Source: Streptomyces althioticus
GTDB lineage: Bacteria; Actinomycetota; Actinomycetes; Streptomycetales; Streptomycetaceae
Direction: 5' to 3'
DNA length: 64,000 bases
Assembly (NCBI GenBank): GCA_014649355.1
Contig: BMSW01000018.1
Coordinates: forward strand, 93,781-157,780
Shown: positions 57,973 through 64,000 of the stretch, one piece after another
How positions within the stretch are numbered: position 1 is the stretch's first letter
Layout of the letters: each line of letters begins with the position of its first letter
Program-made: the position numbers and the translations under genes
Notes under the pieces: generated by a model
The model's database searches: none
Seen by the model: only the letters and a program-made list of their open reading frames with translations
Told to the model about the DNA's origin: nothing

Positions 57973-58177
57973 GGATGGAGCCACCTCCTACCGGAAAACA
58001 CGAGGCCACGGGCTCGGACGCCCGCTCGTTCGGGTTTTCACAAGTTCACAAGCGGGGGGACTCTCAGAGTGGCAGGCAAAGCGGGGGTCAACAAGGGGGC
58101 GTGCGCGGCCGTCGGGGGGCGCGCGATGCGGCCGACCCCGCTGTGGACGCCGCCACGAGCGGGGCCGGCCGGTGCGG

Positions 58178-58930
58178 TCAGGCGGCCCGGTAGGCCGTCA
58201 GCCAGGCGCGTATCTCGTCCGCGTCCATGCGGTCGAGCAGGCCGTTGATCTCCTGGACGAGTTTGGTGTCGCCGGCCTTCTGTGCCGTGCCGAGGAGGAC
58301 GAAGAGCGCGAACCGGTCGTCCTCGGCTTGTGCGAGCGGGTAGCCGGTTTCGAGCCACTCGCGGATCTCCGCGGGGTCGTTGCGGTCGAGGAGTTCGGTG
58401 ATCTCCTGGGTGACCCGCTTGTCCCCGTTCTGCCGTGCGGGACCCAGCATGCGGAAGAGGCGGACGAGGTCGTCCTCGGCTTGTGCGAGCGGGTAGCCGG
58501 TTTCGAGCCACTCGCGGATCTCCGCGGGGTCGTTGCGGTCGAGGAGTTCGGTGATCTCCTGGGTGACCCGCTTGTCCCCGTTCTGCCGTGCGGGACCCAG
58601 CATGCGGAAGAGGCGGACGAGGTCGTCCTCGGCCTGCGCGGCCGGGTAGCCGGTGGTCAGAAACGTCCGCATGTCGTCGACGGTGCCGTTGAGGGCCCGG
58701 GTGGCCGCCTCGGTGACGCCCCTGCCGGTGGCCTCGGCCTCCAGGATCGCGGTGATCGCGGCGCGCAGCTCGTCCTCCGTCATCTCGTCCACCGGCGTCT
58801 CGGACGAGACCGCCACGGTGGTCGCGGTGGCGGGTGCGGACGACGGGTCGGCGAAGGCCGGGGTGGGGAGAAGGAGGGCCGGGGCCAGGGCCGTGGCCGC
58901 GACCAGCAGGAACGCGCGGTGCTGTCTCAC
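58178..58930 (-). CDS. Secreted ALF-repeat protein
   Basis: This 250-residue exported protein has a signal peptide at the N-terminus (AFLLVAATALAPALLLPTPAF, then ADPS as a likely cleavage region) followed by short ALF-type repeats of about 50 residues. Each contains LLDRNDPAEIREWLETGY and ALFVLLG/VRLFRMLG segments. Two central repeats are identical over 51 residues. ALF repeats are common in secreted Streptomyces proteins, often beside toxin-type domains, and their function is unknown. The GTG at 58930 has GGGAGG upstream. It stands at the border of the core genes and the AT-richer segment. Confidence 0.85.
   Translation of the reverse strand: MRQHRAFLLVAATALAPALLLPTPAFADPSSAPATATTVAVSSETPVDEMTEDELRAAITAILEAEATGRGVTEAATRALNGTVDDMRTFLTTGYPAAQAEDDLVRLFRMLGPARQNGDKRVTQEITELLDRNDPAEIREWLETGYPLAQAEDDLVRLFRMLGPARQNGDKRVTQEITELLDRNDPAEIREWLETGYPLAQAEDDRFALFVLLGTAQKAGDTKLVQEINGLLDRMDADEIRAWLTAYRAA
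58323..58628 (-). repeat. Two identical 153-bp tandem repeats in the ALF gene
   Basis: The sequence starting at 58323 recurs without change at 58476, a period of 153 bp or 51 codons. The absence of silent differences in such long copies points to a very recent duplication or gene conversion. Confidence 0.9.
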
Positions 58931-59069
58931 GAGTGTGCCTCCCGTTGCGTGGTGGACACCGTGATCTTCACCGATCACACAGCTCGAACACACTGCCGGA
59001 TTCGGGCAGTGTTCCGGCCCCGTTGTCTGCCTGTGCGCGCGCCGAATGACTAGTAGCGCTGGTATTGAA

Positions 59070-59120
59070 CCGGCTCTCCGGTGGGGTGCGGTGTTCCTCC
59101 GCATCCCACCGGAGAGCCGG
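59070..59120. terminator. Large hairpin, probable terminator
   Basis: Positions 59070-59091 pair with 59099-59120, 22 bp including one G-T pair, with a 7-nt loop. It lies upstream of the ALF gene and marks the change to AT-richer sequence, so it may end a transcript now lost or one coming from the right. Confidence 0.8.
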
Positions 59121-59524
59121 GCTAATGCTGTTCATGCCTGTCGTCATCTGTTGTCGTCGGCCGCCCTCGGACGGCCCAGAGACGGCCCGAGCGGGGGTGT
59201 CGGAGTGCGCCCCTCGATGCGAACTACGGGCGGGGACGTCGTTGCGGTCGGCCGAGCACGTCAGCCGGTCGCCTGCGGCTGGCAACGCTCGGTGGCGGCC
59301 GTGGCGGTTGCTGTACTTCCGTGCTGTACAGCACCGAGGCAGGTCGAGTGCGGCAGGATAGGGAACCAACAGGGCTCCTGCACTGGCAGACTGAGGCTTC
59401 GAACACCTCACCCAACGGCGGGGGAGACCAGCCCTATCCGTTGCGGGCACCAAGGTCATCACCCGATCGGTGGCCACACTGAAAAGGCTCACTTGTGCGC
59501 GGCAAGAGCCCCGTGAGCTTCGGA
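59121..59524. other. Non-coding stretch with a possible gene fragment
   Basis: No complete gene can be supported. A plus-strand frame without start runs from about 59395 to the TAG at 59536-59538. It encodes a basic C-terminus ending KRLTCARQEPRELRINYG, which looks like the tail of a transposase or similar protein. The rest of the stretch has stops in all frames at short intervals or shows no family resemblance. Confidence 0.4.
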
Positions 59525-60085
59525 TCAATTACGGATAGCCGCTGTCAAAAGGGGCCCCTGAAGGACTTCTCTGTCGACTGTGATGCCGTAGTTCTCAAAG
59601 ATGACGTTGGTGAGGGCGGTTATGGCCTGCCGACCCCCTGTATCAGGCTGAAACATTTCCCGAAGGATTTCCGAAATGAGGAAGGGGCCATCGCCGGAGA
59701 CATCGATCGGATTTCTTGGTTCGAAAGCTTCGAGGCGTCTACCGTTCTTCATTCGTTGGAAGAAGTTTGTTCCATCTCCGCCCTTGAGAATCTCGAGGGT
59801 TTCCGTGTTGCGAGAAACGTGTTCGCGCACCTCTTTGGTCATTCCCAGGGGGATTCTGTCTTCGTAGGCGAAAGACCAGCCTTGCAATCCTCCCACTCTG
59901 ATCAGATGATCTACCTTGTCGTACGGAAAGGCTTCCTCCGCTTCCTCCAGTTTCATCATGTCCCCTATTTTTTGCGGGGGTGCACCGTAGTCCTGAAGGA
60001 GCTCTTCCGGTGTTTTTGATCTGGCTAGCACGATGCAAAAACTTGGATAGCGTGATTCAGTGACCCAGCTCCACCCAGCGGACAT
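59525..60085 (-). CDS. DUF6461-like protein, candidate immunity partner
   Basis: This 186-residue cytoplasmic protein has codon use and GC content clearly below the rest of the window. The beginning GWSWVTESRYPSFCIVLARS followed by TPEELLQDYGA, and the segment GLQGWSFAYEDRI, fit the DUF6461-type pattern as I remember it. The family function is not known to me. The ATG at 60085 has AAAGGAG 6 nt upstream. It lies 77 bp downstream of, and on the same strand as, a NucA/NucB-type nuclease gene, with a hairpin between. This order resembles toxin-immunity pairs. It could equally be an unrelated cargo gene. Confidence 0.65.
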   Translation of the reverse strand: MSAGWSWVTESRYPSFCIVLARSKTPEELLQDYGAPPQKIGDMMKLEEAEEAFPYDKVDHLIRVGGLQGWSFAYEDRIPLGMTKEVREHVSRNTETLEILKGGDGTNFFQRMKNGRRLEAFEPRNPIDVSGDGPFLISEILREMFQPDTGGRQAITALTNVIFENYGITVDREVLQGPLLTAAIRN

Positions 60086-60119
60086 TCCTTACTCCTTTAC
60101 GAACCGCTCCGATGCGCCC

Positions 60120-60148
60120 AGGGGCGGACGCCGTCGGCGTCCGCCCCT
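60120..60148. terminator. Hairpin between nuclease gene and its downstream partner
   Basis: Positions 60120-60132 pair with 60136-60148 (13 bp, 3-nt loop), 14 bp beyond the nuclease stop codon. Partial read-through would still express the downstream gene, which also may have its own promoter. Confidence 0.75.
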
Positions 60149-60162
60149 TCTGTCATAACAGA

Positions 60163-61425
60163 CTACGCGGGAATGCGTACCGTGTAGGCGTCGAAATCTA
60201 TCATGCGCTGAGCCTGGACCAGTCGGCCGAGCTCTTGACCGGCCGCCGAGTTCAAGTCGAGCGGCACATGTCCGCGAGAGCACTGAGCTTCCTTGAAGAG
60301 AGGCTTGGTCGAGTTAGCCTGCGCGTAGATCCACTCTCCATCGACAAGTTCGAATTCAACGTCGTTGCAGTAGGCGCCAGGAGTGCCGCCCTCCAGCGAT
60401 GCAGCGAAGGGGTATTCGTCGCACGAGTCGTCCGGGATTTTGCTGGACTTGCGGACGAACAGTTCCGGGGTTTCGACGGCTCCCTCTGCTGCGACGACGC
60501 ATGTCCTGTCGCGGTTCGCCTCCTGCGCATCGAGGTTAGCAAGCCGGTGGAGCGGTTCATCCTTGGTGCCCAGAGGGTGATCTGAGTACTGCTGCTGGAA
60601 GAGATACGTCGCCGCAGCTTCCTTGTAGGTACTGAGAGGTAGGACCAGTTCCGGTGTGATGTGCGGGTAGACGCACCCGGGAACGTTGCTCACCTCGTCG
60701 TCGCACCGGATGGTGCGGGGGTTCGACCATGTGGCGTTCGGCTGGATGGGGACGGTGCCGGCCTGCATCACGTTGATTTTGTAGTTTGTGGTGATGCCGC
60801 CGTTGAATCCAGAATTTGGTGTGGCGACATTGTATTCGACGTCACCCGAGAGCGTCTGCTTGGGTGCGAGGCTGAGATGCCCGGTCCACGGGGAGGCAGT
60901 AGTCATCTTGCAGGACTTGTTGCATCCTGCTGTGAAGGCGACGTGGAAGGTGTTGGTGGTCAGCTTACCCTCGAAGGACTCGTACTTGATGCTAATGCTC
61001 TCCTTCCAGCTGAGCTTTGCGCGGTCGAGAATCAGGCGCGAGCTGACGTGCAGAAGGGCGCTGCCGACCGGATTACCGTCTTTCAGCTCGGTGAGTTTGA
61101 TCGGACGGTTCCCAAGACAGGAACCGAACCTGTCATAGGTGTATTCGGTAGGCGCGGTGGAGCAGACCAACTCGTTCGCCCCGCTGTTCGGAGCCGCCTC
61201 CGTCAGTGCGACTGCAGAAGCGGTGGTAGCGTGAGGGGAGTTTGTCGCACTGCTTCCCTGTGTGACGCAAAGCTCCCGACCTGCTGTCGTTGGCGAACAG
61301 GATGAAGACTCCTCCTTGATCGACGCCGTATCGAACGCAGTCGCCGGGAACTCAGCAGGCCTGAGAATTCCGGATTCCCTATTCGTAATTTGGATTCTCG
61401 AAAGCGCTGGCCGAACTTGCCGCAA
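60163..61425 (-). CDS. NucA/NucB-type nuclease domain protein (N-terminus in another frame)
   Basis: The 420-codon frame encodes a probable exported deoxyribonuclease. The C-terminal 170 residues match the NucA/NucB pattern: NPRTIRCDDE, QEANRDRTCVV and the hallmark CDEYPFAASLEGG, with several Cys for disulfides. The middle part (about 80-250) is beta-rich with CNKSCK. The frame opens only with a TTG in an unlikely context and has no signal peptide. A perfect signal peptide lies immediately upstream in a frame displaced by one nucleotide (61379-61504). The gene is therefore probably frameshifted, by mutation or sequencing error. GC content is well below the core genes, indicating transfer. Confidence 0.7.
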   Translation of the reverse strand: MRQVRPALSRIQITNRESGILRPAEFPATAFDTASIKEESSSCSPTTAGRELCVTQGSSATNSPHATTASAVALTEAAPNSGANELVCSTAPTEYTYDRFGSCLGNRPIKLTELKDGNPVGSALLHVSSRLILDRAKLSWKESISIKYESFEGKLTTNTFHVAFTAGCNKSCKMTTASPWTGHLSLAPKQTLSGDVEYNVATPNSGFNGGITTNYKINVMQAGTVPIQPNATWSNPRTIRCDDEVSNVPGCVYPHITPELVLPLSTYKEAAATYLFQQQYSDHPLGTKDEPLHRLANLDAQEANRDRTCVVAAEGAVETPELFVRKSSKIPDDSCDEYPFAASLEGGTPGAYCNDVEFELVDGEWIYAQANSTKPLFKEAQCSRGHVPLDLNSAAGQELGRLVQAQRMIDFDAYTVRIPA

Positions 61426-61504
61426 AGCTCACGGTCAAAAGGAACGCAGCTATTCCTACTGCTATTTTTCGCAAGGGGCTCTCTCGCTCTTCCGAACTGG
61501 CCAT
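61379..61504 (-). pseudogene. Displaced signal-peptide reading frame of the nuclease gene
   Basis: From the ATG at 61504 (or TTG at 61474 after GAGAGAG) the frame encodes a basic n-region LRKIA, a hydrophobic core VGIAAFLLTVSFAA and the cleavage region SSASA-FENPNY. It then stops at TAG 61381-61379. It overlaps the start of the nuclease frame by 47 nt. Skipping one nucleotide anywhere in the overlap would join the two into a normal secreted nuclease of about 445 residues. Confidence 0.65.
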
Positions 61505-62042
61505 TTCCTTGCCAGGCTATGAATCAATAGGATGCCGAAGCAATGCACTTTTCGGCCATCGATCCACGATGGCCGACCGCAAGGCATAATGTGCCGAATT
61601 ACGGTAAAAGATCTTGTGGAGATCGGTTTGCTGACCTGAAGAGCCCCCAGGCGCAGTCATGGGGTGCAGCATGCCGTGACTCGCGGCGGCCATGGCTGGT
61701 TTCCGTGACGAAGACATGCGACAAGACACGAGTGTCAGCGCGATGCCGGCGCATCGAGAGAGGAAGACCAACAAGGAGCGGCCTACGGCCGCGCGTCCCT
61801 TGGCAGCTCGCTGCGCTCGCGTGCCCGCCGCCCGTCCGGGGTGCGAGGCTGCGAGCCTCGTGCATGTACGTGGCCTTCCAGAGGGGATGCGGCAGGACGG
61901 GGAGGATAATCGGGCCCGCCCCCGCTTGGAAGGCCCCACGGCTCTTCAGGAGAGGGATGGACAGCCGTTCGTGCTGCGTTGCTGACCCACCTGAAGAGCG
62001 CTCCTCCCTCCCTCTCCTGTCCTAGGAGAGTTGAGGGAAGAC
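61505..62042. other. Non-coding region rich in inverted repeats
   Basis: No gene is supportable. Several inverted repeats can be read: GGCCTTCCA (61872-61880) with 61927-61935, and GCTCTTCAGG (61941-61950) with 61990-61999. A related segment TTGCTGACCTGAAGAGC (61628-61644) resembles 61979-61999. One arm of a 44-bp long-range inverted repeat also lies here (61778-61821). High secondary-structure potential without coding is what single-strand or transfer origins look like, but no known origin was recognised. Confidence 0.5.
61778..61821 (+). repeat. Left arm of a 44-bp long-range inverted repeat
   Basis: This segment, containing CCTTGGCAGCTCGCTGCGCT, matches the reverse complement of 62327-62370 at 41 of 44 positions. 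The two arms enclose about 505 bp that contain the 9-mer cluster and the palindrome. Confidence 0.85.
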
Positions 62043-62208
62043 AGCGTCCGCAGCGTCCGCCGGGCATCCCTCGCTCCTTTTGACCTGCACTGTTCCTGCG
62101 GACGCTAAACAAATTGTTGAGCGTCCGCAGTGTCCGGTCACGTTCCGCTACTAGAGCGTGTCTTCGCAGGTCAAGGCCGCTCTTAGACGGGGGAGGGGTG
62201 CGGACGCT
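62043..62208. repeat. Five copies of the 9-mer AGCGTCCGC in both orientations (iteron-like)
   Basis: The 9-mer occurs directly at 62043, 62052 and 62120 and inverted at 62098 and 62200. The first two are exact tandem copies. An inverted pair TTGACCTGC (62080-62088) and 62166-62174 lies within the same stretch. Clusters like this commonly bind replication initiators or plasmid regulators. There is no gene in the stretch. Confidence 0.75.
62097..62129. promoter_or_regulatory. 33-bp near-perfect palindrome with AT-rich centre
   Basis: The arms TGCGGACGCT (62097-62106) and AGCGTCCGCA (62120-62129) share their centre (62113) with the inner pair AACAA/TTGTT (62108-62112 and 62114-62118). Only one pair (62107 with 62119) is mismatched. 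The outer arms are the 9-mer in opposite orientation. A GC-armed palindrome with an AT-rich core in high-GC DNA suggests an origin, a cruciform-forming site or a dimeric regulator operator. Confidence 0.8.
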
Positions 62209-62224
62209 GAGCGCTCCGAAACGC

Positions 62225-62268
62225 CGAAGAGGAGCACCCCCGCGCCGGACGGGGGGTGCTCCTCTTCG
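62225..62268. terminator. 17-bp hairpin
   Basis: Positions 62225-62241 and 62252-62268 form a perfect 17-bp stem with a 10-nt loop. It lies 107 bp beyond the stop codon of the kinase gene on the minus strand and probably ends that operon. Confidence 0.85.
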
Positions 62269-62326
62269 ATGTGCCGCCCGCCACCAGGGGCGCGACGAAC
62301 GGTCGGAGCTTACGGGCATTGCCGCG

Positions 62327-62370
62327 CGCGAGCGCAGCGAGCTGCCAAGGATCGCGCGGCCATAGGCCGC
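62327..62370 (-). repeat. Right arm of the 44-bp long-range inverted repeat
   Basis: Reverse-complement partner of 61778-61821 with three mismatches. It ends 5 bp before the stop codon of the kinase gene. Confidence 0.85.
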
Positions 62371-62375
62371 ACCTT

Positions 62376-62939
62376 CTATCCCTCGCTTTGCTGGGCAACC
62401 TCGTTCAGCGCCTTCATTACCGACTCCGGATCGCCGTTGTACACAAGGTGTGCTTCGTCTGGCTCCGGAGGGACGAACCGGGTGCGGTAGCGGAGCAAGT
62501 CGCTTTCGGTGAAGTAGATCGAGTTTGGGTCGGCCGCATGGCGCGCATTCCGCTCGCTGACACGGGCCCACAGTTCCTCGTGGCTTGCTTCTAGGTAGAC
62601 GAGCAGCGTGACCGCTCCCGCTTCAGCCGCGATCGACCGCCAGTGAGCGCGGTCTCCCGGCGTCCAAAAGCCGTGGTCCACCACTACGTCATGTCCGGCC
62701 CGCAGTTGCTCGCTGAGCTCCAGGGCAGTCTCTTCGAGGACCGGGCGTTCGAGGGTCGGGAAGACGCCACGGGGAAAGTCGACCCCGTAGACGCCATGCC
62801 GGCGGAACATCTCTTCGTCGGGGCAGAGCCGGAGGAAACCGCGGGCCGTGAGGGCGCGGGAAAGCGTCGTCTTGCCTGAGCCGGGCAGTCCCGCCATGAG
62901 GACGCAGGACGGCCGGGCCACGTGGCCAGCGGCCGTCAC
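62376..62939 (-). CDS. P-loop kinase-like ATP-binding protein
   Basis: This 187-residue cytoplasmic protein resembles small zeta-toxin or adenylylsulfate-kinase-like P-loop kinases. The Walker A LMAGLPGSGKTTLSRAL is near residues 14-30, CPDEEMFRRHG near 39-49, VVVDHGFWTPGDRAHWR near 85-101, and a lid Arg region RVSERNARHA follows. The substrate is unknown. The GTG at 62939 overlaps the GntR stop codon (GTGA) and has GGAAG 7 nt upstream, so it is translated from the same message; a GTG at 62966 is an alternative. Such kinase genes often accompany GntR regulators on actinomycete integrative elements. Confidence 0.8.
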   Translation of the reverse strand: MTAAGHVARPSCVLMAGLPGSGKTTLSRALTARGFLRLCPDEEMFRRHGVYGVDFPRGVFPTLERPVLEETALELSEQLRAGHDVVVDHGFWTPGDRAHWRSIAAEAGAVTLLVYLEASHEELWARVSERNARHAADPNSIYFTESDLLRYRTRFVPPEPDEAHLVYNGDPESVMKALNEVAQQSEG

Positions 62940-63694
62940 GGGGTGACTTCCGATTCCGTGCGCCACGTACGACCGGGGCCCCCGAGGTCAACGCCGTACT
63001 CCACCACGTTGCTCTCACTGTCAACGAACTTCGCTGTCATCACGACTACGGGATCCGCTGGGGGGTGCGCGGGGTCCAACTCCAGGAGTCGCGCATCCTC
63101 AGGCGTAAGGAGGCGTGCCGACGCGGTGTCGATCCGGTGAGTGATCGGGTGGCCCGTGGCCTGCGCGATGAGCTGTAGCGACGTCCCACCGGTCAAGCGG
63201 TCGCTCTCCATCAACTGCGGGATCAACCGTCCGTACCGCACGGGGATCCATGACGTGGAGTGCGCGACGATTCCGTGCCGGTCGCGGTACACCCGGCGTC
63301 GCCTGATCACCTCGGAACCGGGCGCGATGTCCAGTGCCCCCGCCACATCCGCAGGCGCCGGCACTACGGCGGCCTGGTGGGAGTCGGACCGCTCACCGGA
63401 TCCCCAACTTGACCCGCTGCGGCGGCCCCGGTCCTGGCGCTGAGAGCCGGACGACATGGGGGAGGGGCGGTCCAGCACCTCTGTTCCGATGCCGTGAATT
63501 CCCCTGACCAACCCTTCGGTGCGCAGCTTCCGCAGCGCCTTTTCGGCGGTCGCGGTGCTGACTTTCCACTCCTGCGCGAGGTTCTTGATGCTCGGCAGGA
63601 GCGAGCCCGGCACCAGTTCGCCGGACGTGATCAGCTCCGCATAGTGGGCGGCAATCTGCGCGTATGGCGCTCGATTGTCGGCCTGCTCCGACAT
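62936..63694 (-). CDS. GntR/HutC-family regulator (KorSA-like)
   Basis: This 252-residue repressor has an N-terminal winged helix (APYAQIAAHYAELITSGELV, then LAQEWKVSTATAEKALRKLR, about residues 9-62) and a C-terminal UTRA ligand-binding domain (IRRRRVYRDRHGIVAHSTSW onward, with a TGHPITHRIDTASARL segment). A Ser/Arg-rich linker of about 30 residues joins them. On AICE-type integrative elements such regulators (KorSA of pSAM2 is the model) silence transfer and replication genes. The ATG at 63694 has GGGAG upstream. Three phased operator-like repeats lie just upstream and suggest autoregulation and control of a divergent gene beyond the window. Confidence 0.9.
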   Translation of the reverse strand: MSEQADNRAPYAQIAAHYAELITSGELVPGSLLPSIKNLAQEWKVSTATAEKALRKLRTEGLVRGIHGIGTEVLDRPSPMSSGSQRQDRGRRSGSSWGSGERSDSHQAAVVPAPADVAGALDIAPGSEVIRRRRVYRDRHGIVAHSTSWIPVRYGRLIPQLMESDRLTGGTSLQLIAQATGHPITHRIDTASARLLTPEDARLLELDPAHPPADPVVVMTAKFVDSESNVVEYGVDLGGPGRTWRTESEVTP

Positions 63695-63731
63695 CTCCGT
63701 AGCTCCCTTGTCTGAGTGGACGCCATGCCTA

Positions 63732-63774
63732 CTGTACCCCTTGACACCCTAGGGTGCCCTAGGGAACCTTAGGG
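63732..63774. promoter_or_regulatory. Divergent promoter region with three phased operator-like repeats
   Basis: CCCTAGGG occurs at 63747-63754 and 63757-63764, each a perfect palindrome and 10 bp apart, and a degenerate third copy ends in TTAGGG at 63769-63774. TTGACA at 63741-63746 faces right and would be a -35 for a rightward gene. TACAGT (63737-63732 on the minus strand) could be a -10 for the GntR gene. Helical phasing fits cooperative binding of the GntR protein. Confidence 0.65.
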
Positions 63775-64000
63775 ATGTGCCCGCCGGTCGGATGGCTCGA
63801 TCGGAGACCGCCTGTCCGGCGTGCGCTGAACCTCGAAAAGCCCTGGTCAGCCCCAGGGCAAAGCAAGGAGCGGCTCCCTACCGCCAAGCAGATAGCCGCT
63901 CCCTGACCCTCGAAGGGCACTCCAATCATGCCTGGAACCGGGCCTTGACCCTTGATCCTGGACACACGAGACACTGGATCCTGAGGATCTGAGAACGGAC
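63775..64000. other. Leader region of a divergent gene beyond the window edge
   Basis: No complete gene is supported. Stems can form from CCCTGG (63841-63846) with CCAGGG (63853-63858) and from GGAGCGGCT (63867-63875) with 63894-63902. A second TTGACC lies near 63943. The stretch is likely the 5' region of rightward element genes, since the operator-bearing promoter region points into it. Confidence 0.4.

Noticed and set aside
59385..59412. TTCGAAC with flanking complementary bases as a tRNA T-arm or attachment core
   Set aside because: The stem next to the loop is mismatched and no acceptor or anticodon stem can be built.
63777..63992. 71-codon plus-strand frame at the right edge
   Set aside because: No ribosome binding site, no recognisable family, and it overlaps hairpins in a likely leader region.

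Overview
The window is chromosomal DNA from a high-GC Streptomyces or very close relative. GC content is extreme, GTG starts are common, and family markers include a WhiB-family regulator with an AT-hook, mycoredoxin, AdnAB, a DUF3152 metalloprotease-like protein, ALF repeats, PPA1309 and sigma-R-type promoters. From memory the gene order resembles a conserved core block of Streptomyces chromosomes; no database search was possible.

Layout. 1-6.6 kb: start of an alpha/beta hydrolase, a DEAD-box RNA helicase with a long basic repeat tail, a ferritin-like protein, a non-coding composite repeat, a small membrane protein, DUF3107, a TetR regulator and a small acidic protein. 6.7-9.7 kb: a hydrolase and a membrane-anchored DUF3152 protein. 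10-14.7 kb: a compact operon of a PelF-like glycosyltransferase, a polytopic membrane protein, an NAD-dependent epimerase and a spherulin-4/GH135-like protein, a plausible exopolysaccharide system. 14.8-22.1 kb: moeZ behind a sigma-R-type promoter, two tandem SlpD/SlpE-like lipoprotein peptidases, and a large LPG-synthase-like membrane protein with a degenerate kinase-like middle domain.

22.3-36.9 kb is rich in DNA repair and stress genes: an alkyltransferase-like protein, AdnA and AdnB helicase-nucleases, an M20 dipeptidase, NudC, mycoredoxin behind a sigma-R-type promoter, UvrD2, then wblC with a WhiB7-type promoter, leader ORF and attenuator hairpin. 37-45.9 kb: an ABC1 kinase with a ThiF-like protein, a YgjP-like metallohydrolase, a TerD-AIM24 fusion followed by two more AIM24 genes, a Nudix hydrolase and a DUF2342 zincin. 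46-58.9 kb: an SDR protein, moaE, a Lon-like PDZ protease, UPF0182, two identical initiator tRNA genes flanking a Sel1-repeat protein, catR-catA with a CatR-like dyad inside the catalase promoter, a CBS-domain protein and an ALF-repeat secreted protein.

From about 59 kb the character changes. Base composition is visibly lower in GC and gene density falls. This part holds a NucA/NucB-type nuclease whose signal peptide lies in another frame, a DUF6461-like partner gene, a non-coding stretch crowded with inverted repeats, five copies of a 9-mer and a 33-bp palindrome, then a P-loop kinase overlapped by a HutC-type GntR regulator with three phased operator-like repeats. This looks like the edge of an integrated, AICE-like element that continues past the right end.

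A recurring theme is leaderless transcription: eight genes have a TANNNT box 6 or 7 nt before the start codon and three more have a CANNNT version.
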